Source: Cladocopium goreaui (Eukaryota; Sar; Dinophyceae; Suessiales; Symbiodiniaceae). Taken from it: a DNA stretch of 64,000 nucleotides. The DNA lies in the NCBI GenBank assembly GCA_947184155.2, contig CAMXCT020006562.1, positions 334,288-398,287 on the forward strand. Direction: 5' to 3'. The notes beneath the pieces are model-generated. The model did not search any database, was not told the DNA's origin, and saw only the letters and a program-made list of their open reading frames with translations. Positions 12,801 through 22,800 of this stretch are shown here, in pieces. The number at the start of each line of letters is the position of its first letter. Position 1 is the stretch's first letter. The translations under genes were made by a program, and so were the position numbers.

Positions 12801-15800
12801 TATTTTGACATAACCAGAGGGTATTCCAACATATTCCAAGCCTCGGAGTACACCGCGGGGAAGTACTTCGGCGAACTGGGCATGTTGACGGCGCGGCCGC
12901 GTGCCGCGTGGATCATGGCGAAGACCTACTGCGTGCTGTCGGTGCCGCGGCCGTGCGGCCGTGGCATCGTAAACAAGGAAAAATGGGTGGAAACTCTAGG
13001 GGATTCATTGAATTATGCCAGATTTTTTTCGAAATCGGGATGAATCCGATTAGTTAATGAATTATGGTTTAACAATCAAAGGTTGGAATTTAAACAAGGA
13101 AGACATGTTTTTGTACTTGTTGTTTTCCCCTCTTTAGGGGGAATTCTGCACCAGATGTATCGTGATTAGATACATATGGGGCTTTATGTAAGCTAGTAAC
13201 CATGGTGATCTTAAGTGCCCTATTTTCAATGGCTTATCCCACATATGAGGACTGGGGAAAGATCGGATGATCCTCCAAGATAGTGGAAACGTTGGAGATT
13301 TTTGCATCAAAGATAGGGTTTTGACCAATGATCAAATGCTTTTATGGGCTATATCATGATATATTGGGATATATGGAGTTATGAATGTATAGTATCTCGG
13401 AATATATGGTAGCAACAGCCATGTAAGTAGACAAAAGTCCATGGTTGGCGAACCGTTGGGTGATGTTGTTGTTCCCTATTGTATGTCCAGTACCCATCGT
13501 GTTTTAGGGTGCAATTCCCATAAAGTAAACCAATACTCATGCCTATAATGTGCGTTTGTGTAATCACCCGACATTTTTTGCCCATGCCCATGCAGCAAGC
13601 CAAGTATACTGCCAGTAAACTTGAATGCCAGCAAGAAACAGTCAAGAAACGGAGTCATGTACCCATGTCATTTTACTTAGACTTAGAGATAGTGCACCCT
13701 TAAGTATGAAAACTGCAGGCAAATCCTTTTAGAGAACAGGGGAAGCCCTCTACACACACATATATATATATATATACATGGCTAAGGACTATGACTATAC
13801 ACAGTTAACACATATAAGGACTATATCCCATAACTATTATATATATAATTATATATGACTAGGGACTATTTTTATACACAGTCAACACATGTAAGGACTA
13901 TATCCCATATTCACAGTTAATTAAATAAACATCTTTGTATATATATATATAGAGTATATTTCACAGTTAGCACAGTCATCCAAGGTGCTCCCGTACCACA
14001 CGGTGGAATTGCTGAGAGATGATCATCCAGAGGTGGATGGGAGCCGCAAGCAAAAAACGGTGTTCGCCATGGTTAAAACATGGTTCATTTGGGGGGTTCC
14101 ATAAATGGTGGTACTCCAAAATGGATGGTTTAGAATGGAAAATCATGGAAAATCCATGGATGATTTGAGGGTAGCCCCATTTTAGGAAACCTCCATTTGT
14201 CCGTTTATTTAGTGGAGAAGATCAAAAGAAACAAAATAATCTCGTAAAAAATTGTGTGAAAATCATCACCAAATGATAAATCATCCAAAATATAGTGAGC
14301 TTATTTGTTCTATGACGTAGGTGAATGTGGGGGGTGTCAACAAGGTGGCAAAAATTGTGGGATATGATACAATATACTGGCTGGTGGTTTGGAACATTTT
14401 TATTTTTCCATATATTGGGAATCATAACCCCAATTGACGAACTCATATTTTTCAGAGGGGTAAGTATACCACCAGCCAGATATGGGGATTGTTTATCACA
14501 TTAATACATTAGTTATAAACCAGTCATTATTAACCATCATGAATCATCATTAACCATCATTAAATCACCAGAAAAATCACCATTAATCCACTATAAATCA
14601 CCATTTTCATCCATGTTTCATAGGAAACCCACTATATATAAATCACCAGAAAAATCACCATTAATCATCATTAAATGACCATTAATCACCATTAATCAGG
14701 GATAATTCAGCCCATCTCTGTTCGGAATGGGTTGAAAAGCCACCCCAAGACGTTCTTCGGGGATTCCATGATGGGATGACCATGACCATACCGTGTCGTT
14801 CACCAGGAGAGAACCGCCGTACGTACATAATATATAGATCTAGAATGATCTAGATATAGATATAGATAAGGCTAGATATAGCTAATATGATATAATATGT
14901 AGGTATAGCTATAGACCTAGAATGATATAGATATAGATATAAATATAGATATAGATATTGATATAGATAAGGCGTTGCAATCTTATATGTCCTGGGCAGA
15001 TTGGAACCGTGTCGCCACGACATCGCGACTGATGATTAGGAGGGAAGCCCCCAGTAAATTCACATACCCTCTGGTAAACAAACATAGCTTTTGAACATGG
15101 CCATTTATAGTGACTTTTCCCATTAAAAAAATGTGATTTTCCATAGTTACGTTAATTTACCAGAGGATAAATTCACGTAGATTCACATTGATATCGGCAA
15201 CCATTTGTTGATCATTGTCCGTAGCGAACCTTGGGGCTTCCATACCGCTAAATTGTCCATTTTTGCTCTAAACCTTCAACGAATAGTAGTAAAGTCTCCT
15301 CAAAGCTTGGCATGCCCAAAGATGGAAACGGCAGTTTGGGCGCATCAGGCCTCACAACTTCCTATGGTTTGTAACGAGAAATCCCCAACATCACCAATTT
15401 GAGAGGGAGCTGAGAATAAACCAAGAGATTTAGAAACGTGTGCCCCATTTGTTTTTGAAGTACCCAAACCAGATGGTCATGCAGTTTTGATTCACGCTGT
15501 AGGACCGGGATCAGATCCCTTTCAGACCGACCACGTTTCAACCGCGCCCCATCGATGATACAACATGGAAATCAGCATCTAACTATCCCCAAATGCCTTA
15601 ATTCAAGTTTGTGAATGATGATCATTTATCCATATTTATCCATATATATATATATCATATATGTCCATTCCTATGCTGAATTTTGGATATTATCCAGCCA
15701 TTGCGATGGCGACATCTTTCAGGCTTTCACCACCTTAGTGCAGTCCATGGTTCGCGTCTTTAAATTAGAGCTGCTCGGCTGACTATGGGAAGTTCATGGC

Positions 15801-17818
15801 GTGAGACACTCCAAAATAAATCCGATACTCTGATTTAATGTTGATTTAGTGAGAGGAAATTGGCATTGAAGGATACATACATATGCATATATCGTTCTAC
15901 AATTTCACGCATACAATTATACAATTATCCATACAATTATAGCATGCATGTATGTATGTATGTATATTATTTATATTCATACATACATATACACACACAC
16001 ATATATATATATATATATATTCATACGTTAAATACACACACATATATCATATATATATATTTACGTGTATGTGTGTACCTATGTGTGTGTATATATATCT
16101 ATGGTGTTTCTTGACATTGGAGTATATACCCCAAGTCATGGTGTTCAATACTAAGTCATGGTCATCCATGACTTGGATGAGGGGTGCTTCCCCATCAAAG
16201 GTAAGCCCCTCTTCGAAATCTGGATTGATAAAGATGACCTCAATGTGCCGTCACTGGAATGATGCTTAGGGAAATCATGTTTAAATGGCATTCTTTCAGG
16301 CAATTTGCATATGAATTATCTAAGTTTACCCGAATCAGTCTGGACAAAAACATGGAAGTTGCGAAACAAATGGGCAGTTTTTCAACATTTTATAATCCGA
16401 TAAGATATGATAACATGATTATCTTAGATTTTTCAATCACAGATTTGGGGTTTGCAGGTTTGGTTTTGATGTAGGTAGATGACACATGATGACATCACAT
16501 GGCCAGACCTCCAACTTGGCACCCAAAAAGGCCCTCCACTACGTGGCAAAGTGTGGCAGAAAAGCTCCTGAGGAATAGCCACACGGGGGTGGGGTGGAAG
16601 CGCAAAAGATAGGGACTTCAGCATGAACTATCGTGATTTAACATGACTTAACTTGATTTAAGATGATTTCACTATCAATCATGGGCGTGTTTAAGCTACA
16701 ACATATTTGGGTATGTATAGGTTAGTGGGTTCAGCATCCAGAATGGAGGGTAAACCAACTGGTCATGGGAAGTTGAATGAAGCAATGGGTGAATTTAGGA
16801 AGAAGCCTTTTTATTGATTTCACCAGCATGAACTGGGGATGAGATGAGGATAGAGATAGAGCCAATGGACTGGTTGCTGAATGTGTGGTTCAATGGGTTG
16901 GTATGACCATTCTCCGAAAATGTGAACGTTTCATTCATCATCCATGATCATCCCTATGGACAAACCGTGAAAGCACCTTTGTGACAAAACCTTTGTGAAG
17001 TGATAAGAATAAGAATTGCTGGGGACGGTGGTTTGGAACATTGGTTTTATGACTTTCCATATATTGGGAATGGAATAATCATCCGACTTTCATATTTTTC
17101 AGAGGGGTAGGTAAACCACCAACCAGATTGGCAGTTGTTTTGCAATTCTGGGAGAGCTGGAAGAAAGGTCCAGGATGCTGCAGCCTTGGGCAAACCTCAT
17201 TCGAAACGCCGGGTTTCCGTTACGTTCCGTTCCTATTGAAACTTCTTCACCGGCGAATGACTTGCTTATTTGGGTCAGTGATACCAGGATTAGGATCAAA
17301 GTGATGAAAGCTTGAGAGTTTGAGCAGGAAATCCAAATTCTCAGAGTATTCTTCAACGGGATCTAATGGGTGGTAAGGGGTGGCATTCGGTGGTCCAAGG
17401 GAGAATGTTGAGATGTGTTATATACAGTCAAATAGAATTGAATAGATATGTAGATAAAATAGATGGATGGATGGATAGATCGATCGATAGATAGATAGAT
17501 GGATAGATAGATAGAAATTGGTATTGATAAATGAGGTACATAGGTAGGTAGACAGAGATTTATACACGTACCCTATTTAATCCCTATATAATCCCTATAT
17601 ATATATAGTTATATATATAGTTATATATATATACCAGTAGGTAAGGAGATAGGGGGGAAGTTGACACAACAGAGTTTCACAGATTTCGCCCATCTTCGTT
17701 GTTTCGTTGCCAGGAAAATGTCCTTCACTACCACTGATGAAGCGTTCAGATGGTTTTGTGAGCAGGGCTATGAGACCGCGCACCTTGCCGCACTTGAGCG
17801 CTACCCAAATCGTGGAAG
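6428..17818 (+). CDS. Gene A: cyclic-nucleotide-binding ion-channel-like protein (partial, multi-exon)
   Basis: Eight exons join in frame: 6428-6520, 7321-about 7377, 8448-8517, 9083-9127, 12841-12941, 13985-14032, 15723-15769 and 16531-about 16600, with 17714-17818 as a likely ninth. They encode a C-linker-like helix region (VLAYQSFVQHVHREEDLDQ, then RLAAYRKLILKAPFLREQ), then a cyclic-nucleotide-binding domain (LPADFIVCSGDTG, RELFFMRRGVA, YTAGKYFGELGML, RPRAAWIMAKTYCVLS), then a helical tail (LPYHTVELLRDDHPE, AFTTLVQSMVRVFKL, PSTTWQSVAEKLL). This order is typical of CNG/HCN-type channels, which conduct cations across a membrane under cyclic-nucleotide control. Membrane segments should lie upstream, but I could not find them. 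The segment between MRRGVA and YTAGKYFGEL is short for this domain, so one exon inside the 9128-12840 intron may be missed. A cyclic-nucleotide-regulated kinase subunit is a less likely alternative because the upstream part resembles a channel C-linker. Confidence 0.65.
7321..7377 (+). CDS. Gene A exon: C-linker to cNBD lead-in
   Basis: It begins after acceptor TTATCGGCAG and reads ELRLAAYRKLILKAPFLREQ. The sequence APFLREQ directly precedes the nucleotide-binding domain in related channels. The 3' limit is uncertain; the frame is open to a stop at 7404. Confidence 0.55.
8448..8517 (+). CDS. Gene A exon: start of cyclic-nucleotide-binding domain
   Basis: 70 nt after acceptor CACCGAG. It encodes VISMMVSSLSDLIYLPADF and then IVCS. 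It ends in phase 1 at AGTG|GCACCT, a GC donor; joining to 9083 creates the Gly-Asp codons of the beta-roll, SG-DTGRELFF. Flanking 9-bp repeats, GATGGACCT at 8340-8377 and GGAATCTGG near 8540-8570, lie in the intron sequence. Confidence 0.65.
9083..9127 (+). CDS. Gene A exon: cNBD beta-roll
   Basis: 45 nt between acceptor GCGCCTAAG and donor GGCAG|GTCAGG, phase 1 at both ends. It reads GDTGRELFFMRRGVA once the split Gly codon is completed, the classical GD-x-G-x-E-x-F-F pattern of this fold. Confidence 0.65.
9189..9292. mobile_element. Miniature element, family A (intact)
   Basis: 104 bp with both ends perfect, TACCCTCTGGTAA and TTACCAGAGGGTA. The whole sequence folds into one long hairpin. 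A good reference copy for the family. Confidence 0.9.
9625..9752. mobile_element. Diverged miniature element, family F
   Basis: It shares the ataactatg repeats and the terminal ctgggggccattgtagg block with the intact copy at 1601-1726. The left end is eroded. Confidence 0.45.
9845..9880. repeat. (AT)n(GT)n microsatellite
   Basis: A short run of AT followed by GT dinucleotides, directly abutting a family C element. Confidence 0.8.
9880..9988. mobile_element. Miniature element, family C
   Basis: About 109 bp with imperfect terminal inverted repeats GGTAAATTATA / TATAATTTATCC and interior acgacctcactgcgacc, aatcatggtt and atcatcccca. A better preserved copy at 23897-24017 carries the duplication breakpoint. 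Confidence 0.75.
10788..11812. mobile_element. 1.0-kb element with 26-bp terminal inverted repeats (family D)
   Basis: The left end ATAATCCCTTCCTCCTAATA followed by CTAAAC is exactly mirrored at the right end. Subterminal copies of cccctaatactaaac and gtttagtattagggg repeat inside. The interior is mostly a 119-bp tandem array. There is no open frame of useful length, so this is a non-autonomous DNA-transposon-like unit (inference). Shorter relatives are at 12285-12459, 32692-32824 and 45031-45163. Confidence 0.75.
10901..11571. repeat. 119-bp tandem array, 5.6 copies
   Basis: Units start at 10901, 11020, 11139, 11258, 11377 and 11496 with an exact 119-bp spacing and very few substitutions (for example an A-to-T at the end of the fourth unit). 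Each unit contains an AAGCTT site and a cccctaatactaaa motif identical to the end motif of the host element. Confidence 0.95.
12017..12104. mobile_element. Miniature element, family A (left end lost)
   Basis: It begins at CCTGGTAAAC and ends with the intact GTTTACCAGAGGGTA. The terminal TACCCT of the left arm is missing. Confidence 0.8.
12285..12459. mobile_element. 175-bp hairpin element related to family D
   Basis: AGAGTTACTAACCTTC at the left pairs with its complement at the right, and the inverted repeat continues for about 70 bp through atccactaat, ccccctgataca and aaacacccc. Only a short loop around ccatggtttagtagg is unpaired. Confidence 0.8.
12719..12823. mobile_element. Miniature element, family A
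   Basis: A full copy ending 17 bp before a gene A exon. The left end is TACCCTCTGGTAA; the right end is ATAACCAGAGGGTA. Confidence 0.85.
12841..12941 (+). CDS. Gene A exon: cNBD phosphate-binding cassette
   Basis: GC-rich against AT-rich flanks. Acceptor ATTCCAAG, donor CTGTCG|GTGCCG. It reads EYTAGKYFGELGMLTARPRA, then AWIMAKTYCVLS. FGEL followed by RPRAA is the diagnostic cassette that binds the cyclic-nucleotide phosphate: Glu contacts the ribose and Arg the phosphate. This is the strongest domain evidence in gene A. Confidence 0.8.
13790..13925. repeat. About 75-bp tandem duplication
   Basis: The segment tatacacagttaacacatataaggactatatccc is repeated once with a few changes, within AT-rich intron sequence. 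Confidence 0.7.
13985..14032 (+). CDS. Gene A exon: helix after cNBD
   Basis: 16 codons, acceptor ATCCAAG, donor CCAGAG|GTGGAT. It reads VLPYHTVELLRDDHPE, continuing directly from the preceding TYCVLS. Phase 0 at both sides. Confidence 0.65.
14089..14196. mobile_element. Miniature element, family E
   Basis: Starts ATTTGGGGGGTTCC and ends CCCCATTTTAGGAAACCTCC. The central part contains atggatggtttagaatgg, as in the 17838 copy. Confidence 0.65.
14377..14479. mobile_element. Miniature element, family B
   Basis: A full copy, ends CTGGCTGGTGGTTT and TACCACCAGCCAG. Both ends carry a matching G/C change from the family consensus, which preserves pairing. Confidence 0.85.
14828..14970. repeat. GATATA-type simple repeat
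   Basis: Runs of gatata and gatctaga units inside the gene A intron between 14032 and 15723. Confidence 0.75.
15065..15169. mobile_element. Miniature element, family A
   Basis: A full copy, left end TACCCTCTGGTAAAC, right end AATTTACCAGAGGATA with one change. Confidence 0.85.
15723..15769 (+). CDS. Gene A exon: tail helix
   Basis: 47 nt after acceptor CATCTTTCAG. It reads AFTTLVQSMVRVFKL and ends in phase 2 at TTAGA|GCTGCT, a GC donor. The split codon joins the next exon as FKL-E-PSTTW. Confidence 0.65.
15950..16105. repeat. AC/AT microsatellite
   Basis: TGTA, CATA, (AC)n, (AT)n and (GT)n runs. Open frames across it encode Tyr/Ile/His repeats and are artefacts. Confidence 0.9.
16531..16600 (+). 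CDS. Gene A exon: tail segment
   Basis: It begins after acceptor CCCAAAAAG and reads PSTTWQSVAEKLLRNSHTG in the phase delivered by the previous exon. A GT donor is available at GGTGG|GTGGAA; the 3' end is approximate. Confidence 0.55.
17019..17126. mobile_element. Miniature element, family B
   Basis: Ends CTGGGGACGGTGGTTT and AAACCACCAACCAG, with the conserved ccatatattgggaat and catatttttcagagggg segments. Confidence 0.8.
17127..17350 (+). other. Candidate exon, unassigned
   Basis: A + frame is open across 17135-17317 and reads as a normal mixed-composition sequence, including LEERSRMLQPWANLIRNAGF. A minus frame is also open. No splice phase linked it to its neighbours, so it is only noted. 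Confidence 0.25.
17455..17520. repeat. GATA/GATG microsatellite
   Basis: Tandem ATAGATGG and GATA units. Confidence 0.85.
17714..17818 (+). CDS. Gene A exon (likely): C-terminal tail
   Basis: Acceptor GTTGCCAG, donor GGAAG|GTGTCA, 105 nt. It reads KMSFTTTDEAFRWFCEQGYE and then THLAALERYPNRG-like sequence. Length and phase fit continuation of gene A, and the DEAFRWFC pattern resembles regions beside EF-hands in channel-like dinoflagellate proteins, but no EF-hand loop is visible. Confidence 0.45.
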
Positions 17819-17837
17819 GTGTCATCAATTCAATATT

Positions 17838-17939
17838 GGGGGTTCCACAAATGGGGGGTTCCCCTAAATGGATGGTTTAATGGTAAATCTTATTAAAATG
17901 CATAATTCGGCGGTACCCTACTTTAGGAACACCTCCATA
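17838..17939. mobile_element. Miniature element, family E
   Basis: Begins GGGGGTTCCACAAATGGGG and ends CCCTACTTTAGGAACACCTCC, with atggatggtttaatgg in the middle. Confidence 0.65.
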
Positions 17940-18438
17940 TCTATAGCTGGTTAAAAAAACACATGTCAATGTGTACCAAAAAATGTTGGGGATAACAATA
18001 CTGACGAGCAATTTCAAAAATATTGGGGATGAAAAAGTGTTGAAACCACAAATCTGAAGAAGTTTGACAGGTTGTTCCGATACTTCCGATGAACATTTAT
18101 GGCAAGAGCGACTGTACACCTCGACAAACACCTGTAACACTGTAATAATAGGCATGCGGGAGGCTGTAAGCTTGTGAAAGTTTGCAGAGATTCAGTTTGC
18201 AGAAATTCAGTTTGTTTGGTATATGCTGGCATATGTTTGCATAGAATGCTACAACTGGGGTAGACAGAACATGAAGCTGTTTCCTTGGTGAGTCATCGAC
18301 ATTCGACATTAAAGATCGCATTGTTGATTGGTTAATGGGGGTTCAGTGGTTTATTGATGGTTATTGGGCTACATGTAGGTAAATATTCCATACATGGGGC
18401 TGGGTATAGAATATTATTCCATACCAACATGTACCAAG

Positions 18439-18562
18439 CTGATTGGTGGCGTGGAACATGTTTTTTTGCCATCATATTATTGGGAATATATAACCATCCC
18501 AACTGACAAACTCCATCATTTGTTTATTCATTTTTCAGAGGGGTTGGCCAACCACCAACCAG
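18439..18562. mobile_element. Miniature element, family B (long variant)
   Basis: Ends CTGATTGGTGGCGTGG and AACCACCAACCAG; about 20 bp longer than the consensus because of an expansion before the catttttcagagg segment. Confidence 0.75.
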
Positions 18563-18579
18563 CAAGTGTTGTAATTCTG

Positions 18580-18684
18580 TACCCTCTGGTAAACTGTCAC
18601 ATGACTATGGAAAGATCCACCATTTTTCATGGGTAAATCCACTATCAAAAGCCATTTTCAATAGCTTTTTGTATCTTTACCAGG
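18580..18684. mobile_element. Miniature element, family A (right end eroded)
   Basis: The left end TACCCTCTGGTAAAC is intact; the right end stops at TTTACCAGG. It lies 17 bp from a family B element. Confidence 0.8.
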
Positions 18685-18930
18685 CCTTATGATACCGTTG
18701 GAAAATCATGCTGAAGAAAGGGTTGAAAAACCTGTCGAGAATCGCCGAGGATCCCGGAAGATCCTCCGCTGTTGAAAGCCAAAAGTTTCGAGTATGTGCT
18801 GAAGTTCCTGGGAGTTCCTGGCTGCAGTTGGGCTTCATGCGGGATCCAATGGGGGATCCAATGGTTGGCTGGTTGATTTAGATGTTTAAAACGGGCATAT
18901 TGTGGAAAACCATGGAGGGCTACCATGACT

Positions 18931-19048
18931 TACCCGGTAATGGTGATGTCAGACATAGCTATGTTTTTGAGATGGCCCATAGAAATAGATGGTTTACCTA
19001 TTCAAAATGGTGATTTTCCATAGCTATGTTAGTCATAACCAGAGGGTA
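18931..19048. mobile_element. Miniature element, family A
   Basis: Left end changed to TTACCCGGTAATGG, right end CATAACCAGAGGGTA intact, with a small insertion in the left arm. Confidence 0.75.
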
Positions 19049-19626
19049 CTAAAGCTGATTAAATGACACATCATTTTGCAACTTGCCGTTTGTGAAGTCA
19101 GAATAGTCAGACAAGAACGGATAAACCAATGGTGAATTTGCCATGATCTGGTTGGAATACTGGAGAGAATTGGTATCTTTTTTGGGGGGAACAGCTGCTA
19201 GCTTCCCAAGCCAGTCCTCATCCACCAGTTTGCTGCTTCGCTTGTCCAAACCCTGCTTTGGTTTGCGTGGAAACAAGCGGGTGTGATTATGTTACATGTG
19301 TTGTTTAATTGCACCCCAACATTTGCCATCCAAGCCCTAAATTTGGGATGATGTGGGTGTGTACGCTAATTTGCCCTTCAAATATAGCCAATTGTGGCCA
19401 ATTGGGGGTTAATCAGTCAAGCGATGGTAATGGCTCACAGCTATATTTTCAACACAACACGTCGAAGATATGCAAGGACATTTCAGGGTTGATTAAGGTT
19501 CACAAGTGACACACTGCAAAGCAGCAATCAGTCTTGGAAGTAGAACATTTTGGTATTGAATCTTGATACCACTCGAAGCTAGATGGAGGAACCGTTGACA
19601 GTCAGGCTTGAAGCGGTCTCAACATC
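19049..19626. other. Spacer between genes A and B
   Basis: It holds a GC-richer patch at 19150-19276 that is open on the minus strand (contains KQGLDKRSSKLVDEDWLGKL) and also open on +. Nothing ties it to either neighbour. No promoter element can be named; dinoflagellate promoters lack a dependable sequence signature. Confidence 0.3.
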
Positions 19627-19710
19627 ATGTTCTCAGCAATTGGGATCACATCACGTCACAGATTTTCACGGTTGACCCAAACGGCATTCCCGGCCAATCA
19701 GTCGTCCCCG

Positions 19711-19887
19711 ATGCCGCGCTTGCTGTCCCTGCTGCCCATCTTTGGCGCCGCGACGGTTCCCACGGTCCCTTGGCCCCGGACGGAGACGACGCCGGAGGCG
19801 ACGCCGGAGGCGACGTGTTTGCCCAACGGCATCGGTGCCTCGAAGAGGAGGAACCTGGTGAATGCCGATGGGGAGTCCTACCCAGTG
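19711..19887 (+). CDS. Gene B exon 1: signal-peptide-like start
   Basis: 59 codons from ATG 19711. The leader is hydrophobic; a Thr/Pro-rich stretch and NADGESYPV follow. An in-frame ATG at 19627 would add 28 residues; 19711 is preferred because it puts the hydrophobic segment at the N-terminus. It ends at CCAGTG|GCTCGG, a GC donor in phase 0. The exon is clearly GC-richer than its flanks. Confidence 0.55.
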
Positions 19888-22800
19888 GCTCGGTGAAAGC
19901 TGATAGTGTTTTGAAAAGCTATGGGAAACTGGGATTTATGTAGGATTTACGCATTTCTTTTCAGAATTGGACGGTTTAACCAACAAAACTGAGGATTCAA
20001 CCATCAAAAATTGCAGATTGGGGAATTGAACCATCAAAGAACCAGAATTTGACATGATTTAACTATCAATTTCTATGAGTAAGGTGGCTGAATTCAGTTT
20101 TGTTTGTCTCTGCAGACAGATGCGCATAGTATATAATAGTAAATTGTATATACATATGTACACATGCTAACCAGCTAAAAGAAACATGACTTTCGTGCAT
20201 GGTAAATAAAACCAACACTGGTACCTTTGTTTTACTGTATCAAATAGATGGCATCATAGATGTCCCAAATTCCCATTGGTTGGTTGATGAAAATAGAGGG
20301 GTTTGAACAAACCCCTTTAACAACAGGTTTCTGATGATAGATGGGATTAACCAGCCCCCGGCCCAAACCTATTTTTACCAAAAAGATGTCCATTTTTCAC
20401 CAAAATGGTAAGTTTTGACCCCGAAGAAGGATGGCGGATTTATCTAATCACCAAGCATGTGAATTCAATCACAACATACACCATGGAGTAAGGCAATTAA
20501 ACTTAAGATGCAGTCATCGTCGCGAAATGTGGGAAGATTATGACATCAAAGGTTCAATGATTTTAATGAGTATAGTTTTTAATGTGTTTTTTCCTTGCAC
20601 CATGTTTTGGCCATGGAATCTTCGCACAGTATGCCTTATATAAACTTATATAGGCTGTGTACATGATTTCTGTAAATTTCATGGCGTTTGTCGGGCCCTC
20701 CAGGGCGGGACCACCCGAAGCTTCCGACTTCCCATGGCGTTCTTATGGGGTTGATATGGGAAGCGAGAAGCTCATGGGGGTCTTAATCCTTGGAAATTCC
20801 AGAGAGAGAGAGAGATAGAGAGAGAGAGAGACCGATCTGGGAAGATTGTGGTGACTTCACCAGGAAATGATGGTGAGTAGTCAGTTATGTGTCGTGATGG
20901 TAGTTTATGGTGACTTCAGCCGGTTAGTATACGGCAGGCTACTGCCCCCAATGGGTTTCTTTGTCCAAAAGTATGGGGTCTGTGAATGCCCAATTGGGAT
21001 CGAATCTTTTTGGGGTTAATACAATAAAGAAATCGTCAAAGATTGGGGATTTCTAGTTGGCAAGCTGATTACGGGAGGATACCTTGAGTAAGTAATTAAT
21101 ATCATTAATTTAATGATGATCTGCCGCCAAAATGTAGCCATGAATGAAACCGACCAGAGCATTTGGCTCATCACTGATCATCATTGTATATGGCAACCCC
21201 CAAACAGATAGCAACAACTGACCCCTGGAAGTTTAGTGATGTTTGTTGATTCATAAACCTTATTAATTCTAGATGCATCCGCCATGTATCAATCGTTAGC
21301 ATAGTTGTAAACCACGCGTTCTAACATAAATCAACTGTATAAATCAACGTTTTCTTGATTAAACCCATGTGAAATCATGCTTTTGATTGGATTTCACTAA
21401 CATGCTCACCATGAATTTGGCCCACCCTATGTGTTTTTAAAACGGCGGTTTCCGTCCAGGTGGGCCTCTGGAAAACGAGCTTCGATAACTATGGCCAGAC
21501 CTCCTATGCAGCCACCGCAGTGGTGCAGTTGCTGATGGAAGAGCTCCTGGGGTACAACACACGGGAGACTGGAACAGGACGACGATTCGGAGATGGATGC
21601 GACGTCGGATGAAGTTGGCTTTTAGTCGGGTTTGTTGGTTCATAACTTAAAACAGTGATTAGACTATCGTGGTTTTAAAAAATAGTGGCTTAGTATAAGG
21701 GTTAATAGTGGTCAAAAGTCATGATCATAGTGGTTAATATAGTGTTGATTCCTGGTGGTTAATGGATTTACCATGATTTACCCTCGGGTAAACATGGCCA
21801 TGGCTGGAAAATACTCCATTTCGTTGGGGGATTTTCTGTTGGCCCTTGATTTGACAAATATCCCTTTCCCATTGATGAAAACTGAGGGATCATCCCAATT
21901 TTTCACAACCCCAGTAAGATCAGTAAGTGCATTGACAAACAAAGTTAGTTATCACTGGGCTAAGGCAGATACACCCCATACTTGTTTGGTTGGTGGTTTG
22001 GAACATTTGGATTATTTTCCATATATTGGGAATAATAATCCCAACTGACTAATATTTTTCAGAGGGGTTGAAACCACCAACCAGATTATAACCGGACTAA
22101 GGCAGATACACCCATACTTGTAACTGGGGTTGTAAGTATCTTCATTCACTGGACAAAAAATGTGTCGGAAAAACTGATATTTCTCCAAACCTCACAAATA
22201 ATTGTAACATTACCCTCCAGTAAATTCACATAGGCCCTCTGCCAGATAGGGGTTGGAAGACTAGTTTCCACATGTTTCCACTAAACATTGGTTATTTTCA
22301 GGGGTCGCGATATGCGTTTTTTCCAGAGGGCATGAAGATTCCGAGCCAGTGTGCTGGAACCAGCAAGCTGGGCTGACAGGAACTTGGGAGGTGGAAGGCC
22401 TGTATCGCTTGCTCGGTTGCACGAATCCCTTTGATGCTGACAGCCCGAGCTGTGGGGAAAGGGACTACACCGACACCCATGTGACTCGAGCAGTTTGTAA
22501 GTGGCTGAAGCGGTGGTCGAACATGTGATCTAAGGGTCTAAGGGGTGATATATGTGATATACCAAGCAATATTTGGATAACCATTGATCACCAAGCATAA
22601 TGGGATACTGGAATATAGATACTGGAATATGGTTGATTATGGAAGAAGGAATACGATATCCATTGTTTTGGGGGGGAGCGTGAAAGAAGCGGTTCGGAGC
22701 TGTTTGCGGTGCCATCCATGTATACTCTGGAAATGACTAACATATAAGTAACATAGCTATTGAACATGGCCATAGAAATAGTTGATTTATCCATTAAAAA

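Larger units (their letters stand above)
9128..12840. other. Large gene A intron with inserted elements
   Basis: This 3.7-kb interval holds family A copies at 9189-9292, 12017-12104 and 12719-12823, a family C element, a family F relative, the 1-kb TIR element with 119-bp repeats and a 175-bp hairpin element. A GC-richer patch at 9433-9620 is open in both directions, and one at 10020-10150 reads as charged residues on + or as hydrophobic residues on -. Either could be a missed exon, but neither fits the gene by phase. Confidence 0.55.

Noticed and set aside
16190..16258. Short + reading FEIWIDKDDLNVPSLE, reminiscent of an EF-hand loop
   Set aside because: It lacks the conserved Gly and the 12-residue spacing, and its position between two phase-matched gene A exons is inconsistent with inclusion.
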